A DNA stretch of 6,099 nucleotides from Rhodobacter sp. (GTDB lineage: Bacteria > Pseudomonadota > Alphaproteobacteria > Rhodobacterales > Rhodobacteraceae), in the NCBI GenBank assembly GCA_013824045.1, contig PNND01000310.1, positions 1 to 6,099 on the forward strand, in the 5' to 3' direction. The notes under the pieces are model-generated. The model had not been told where the DNA came from and ran no database searches. It worked only from the letters and a program-made list of their open reading frames with translations. The translations under genes and the position numbers were made by a program. Of this stretch, positions 4,862 to 6,099 are shown in pieces; the stretch's first letter is position 1, and each line of letters begins with the position of its first letter.

Positions 4862-5839
4862 TCACCCCGGCGGCCGCGCCCCCCGCGCCCAGGCCTTCAG
4901 GCACAGCATCTCCACCGCAATGATCGCGGCCGCCGTCGATGTCATCTCGGCATGGTCAAAGGGCGGCGACACTTCCACCACATCCATCCCCTTGAAATCC
5001 ATCCCCTTCAGCGCCCGCAGGATCGACAGCGCCTGATGCGATGTCAGCCCGCCCGGCACCGGCGTGCCCGTCCCCGGCGCGGTGGACGGGTCCAGACAAT
5101 CAATGTCAAAGGTCATGTAAGATGGCCCATCGCCCAGCACGCGGCGGATCACCGCCGCCACTTCCTCCGCGGGCATGGCATGCACCTGATCGGCATGCAG
5201 GATCGTCATCCCATGCGTCTGTTCGCCATGGAAACAGGTCCGTATCCCCACCTGCACCACGCGCTTCGGGTCAAGGATGCCGTCGCGCACCGCGTAATAG
5301 AACATCGACCCATGGTCGATGCGCCCGCCCGCATCCTGTTCCACATCGCGATGGGCGTCGAACTGCACCATCCCCATCGGCCCGTATTTCGCGGCATAGG
5401 CCTTCAGCGTCGGATAGGTGGTGAAATGATCCCCGCCCAGATTCAGCGTCGCCGCCCCCGCCGCCAGAATCCCCGCCACATGCGCCTCGATCGCGGCGGG
5501 CGTCTCCATCGGCTCGCCCCAGTCGAACCCGCAATCGCCATAGTCGATGCAGGCCAGCGTATCGAAGGGATCAAACCGCCACGGCCAGATCGGCCCCCAG
5601 GCATGCGGGGCACTGGCGCGGCGAATGGCCTCCGGTCCCAGCCGCGCGCCGGGGCGGTTGCTCACCGATGTGTCGAACGGAATGCCTGTGATCGCCACAT
5701 CCACCCCGGTCAGGTCCTTGGTATATTTCCGCCGAAAAAAGCTCAGCGCCCCGGACCATGACGCCTCCACCATCGATCCTTTCAACCGCGTCCGCGTAAA
5801 GGCCGCATCCGTCAGCGCCTCACCCACATCCTTGCCCAT
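4862..5839 (-). CDS. speB: Agmatinase-type ureohydrolase (arginase superfamily)
   Basis: Predicted to hydrolyse agmatine to putrescine and urea with a binuclear manganese centre. The 325-aa protein carries all metal ligands: GGDH (135-138, His138), DAHRD (161-165, Asp161, His163, Asp165) and FDIDCLDPSTAPGTGTPVPGG (244-264, Asp245, Asp247). Glu289 in DVVEVSP is the conserved late acidic residue. GIPFDTSVSNRPGARLGPEAIRRAS (52-76), DHGSMFYYAVRDG (175-187) and DPKRVVQVGIRT (190-201) are typical of agmatinases. The metal loop reads DAHRDVEQ where agmatinases usually have DAH(T/S)DT(Y/W), so specificity is less sure. ATG 5839 has AAAGGGGGA upstream; a TTG at 5869 lacks one. The stop, TGA at 4862-4864, is 80 nt before the RidA gene. 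Related guanidino-acid hydrolases are the main alternative. Confidence 0.88.
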   Translation of the reverse strand: MGKDVGEALTDAAFTRTRLKGSMVEASWSGALSFFRRKYTKDLTGVDVAITGIPFDTSVSNRPGARLGPEAIRRASAPHAWGPIWPWRFDPFDTLACIDYGDCGFDWGEPMETPAAIEAHVAGILAAGAATLNLGGDHFTTYPTLKAYAAKYGPMGMVQFDAHRDVEQDAGGRIDHGSMFYYAVRDGILDPKRVVQVGIRTCFHGEQTHGMTILHADQVHAMPAEEVAAVIRRVLGDGPSYMTFDIDCLDPSTAPGTGTPVPGGLTSHQALSILRALKGMDFKGMDVVEVSPPFDHAEMTSTAAAIIAVEMLCLKAWARGARPPG

Positions 5840-5843
5840 GGCG

Positions 5844-5852
5844 TCCCCCTTT
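5844..5852 (-). promoter_or_regulatory. Ribosome-binding site of the agmatinase gene
   Basis: AAAGGGGGA on the minus strand ends 4 nt before the ATG at 5839. It favours this ATG over the in-frame TTG at 5869, which has no purine-rich site before it. Confidence 0.65.
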
Positions 5853-5892
5853 GCCCCCGCATCGCGCAAAGACTGCCCCGCGCCGCACCCCC

Positions 5893-5921
5893 GGGCAAGC
5901 CCGATCCTTCTGCGAAGGATC
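5893..5921. terminator. Hairpin region between the right-edge gene and the agmatinase gene
   Basis: GATCCTTC (5903-5910) pairs perfectly with GAAGGATC (5914-5921) around TGC. A small neighbouring stem pairs GGGC (5893-5896) with GCCC (5899-5902). Both lie downstream of the partial gene ending at 5957 and upstream of the agmatinase gene, so this is most likely a terminator for the former. On the plus strand the stem is followed by CCCCCGATTTTT, a T-run; on the minus strand no T-run follows. The CTTC/GAAG centre recalls the palindromes at 2-45. I could not pick out a convincing agmatinase promoter nearby. Confidence 0.5.
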
Positions 5922-5956
5922 CCCCGATTTTTCGCGAGAAGAACCGCGCCCCCCCC

Positions 5957-6097
5957 TCAATTCCCGCTCAAGAGCCCTTCCAGCAATCCGCCCACGCCTT
6001 CGCCCAATTCCTCCTCCAGCTTGCGCCGGGCGGCATCCTCAAGGCTCTCGCCCTCGACCTGCCCCAACTCCTCGGCGGCCTTGGCCTTCAGATCATC
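5957..6097 (-). CDS. C-terminal fragment of a protein, possibly AsmA-like
   Basis: The last 46 codons and TGA stop (5957-5959) of a minus-strand gene whose start lies beyond the right edge. The visible tail is acidic and helical-looking: DDLKAKAAEELG, then SLEDAARRKLEEELGE, ending in GGLLEGLLSGN. Codon third positions are G/C-rich, as in its neighbours. Tails rich in (R/K)-L-E-E repeats that end in GGLL-GLL-GN are what I recall from AsmA-family envelope proteins of Rhodobacterales, but the fragment carries no diagnostic domain, so the assignment is tentative. The gene would be transcribed in the same direction as the agmatinase gene, separated from it by 117 nt containing a hairpin. Confidence 0.6.
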   Translation of the reverse strand, partial: DDLKAKAAEELGQVEGESLEDAARRKLEEELGEGVGGLLEGLLSGN

Positions 6098-6099
6098 CT

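Noticed and set aside
1..6099. Phage, transposon, toxin-antitoxin or CRISPR content
   Set aside because: No transposase, integrase, toxin pair or spaced direct repeats are visible. The window looks like conserved core chromosome.

Overview
The window is high-GC chromosomal DNA from an alphaproteobacterium, very probably a member of the Rhodobacterales (Rhodobacter/Paracoccus/Roseobacter group). The signs are a GcrA cell-cycle regulator (an alphaproteobacterial hallmark) divergent from argD, arg genes of rhodobacterial type, and intergenic palindromes and a CATCTTGG-TAAAAATACTC block of a kind I recall as common in that order. No tRNA, rRNA, insertion sequence or CRISPR array is visible.

Layout. 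Positions 1-45 hold two adjacent, related AT-rich palindromes at the 3' end of argF. From 2725 down to 50 on the minus strand runs argD (acetylornithine aminotransferase), a GNAT acetyltransferase resembling AAC(6')-Ib, and argF (ornithine carbamoyltransferase). argD and the GNAT gene overlap by 14 nt. A hairpin-plus-motif repeat that supplies the GNAT stop codon lies between GNAT and argF. The 296-nt interval 2726-3021 carries divergent promoters for argD and for gcrA (3022-3618, plus). gcrA is convergent with a WYL-domain regulator (3646-4326, minus), and a strong hairpin fills the gap between them. The WYL gene lies 59 nt downstream of a RidA-family gene (4386-4781), which in turn follows an agmatinase-type ureohydrolase (4862-5839). 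A perfect 10-bp inverted repeat lies between the agmatinase and RidA genes. A hairpin region (5840-5956) precedes the agmatinase gene, and the C-terminal end of a further minus-strand gene, perhaps an AsmA-like protein, runs off the right edge.

How the genes fit together. The left block makes arginine precursors: ArgD forms N-acetylornithine and ArgF forms citrulline. The right block contains an arginine-derived polyamine enzyme (agmatinase: agmatine to putrescine plus urea), a RidA protein that removes reactive enamine/imine intermediates, and a WYL regulator that may control RidA through the palindrome upstream of it. GcrA separates the two blocks and is functionally unrelated to them, apart from its position beside argD.

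I see no clear new defence or mobile system. The most interesting items are the small ones: the repeat that ends an ORF, the covarying tandem palindromes, the aminoglycoside-acetyltransferase-like gene inside an arginine operon, the 4827-4850 palindrome, and an agmatinase with an unusual metal-site loop.
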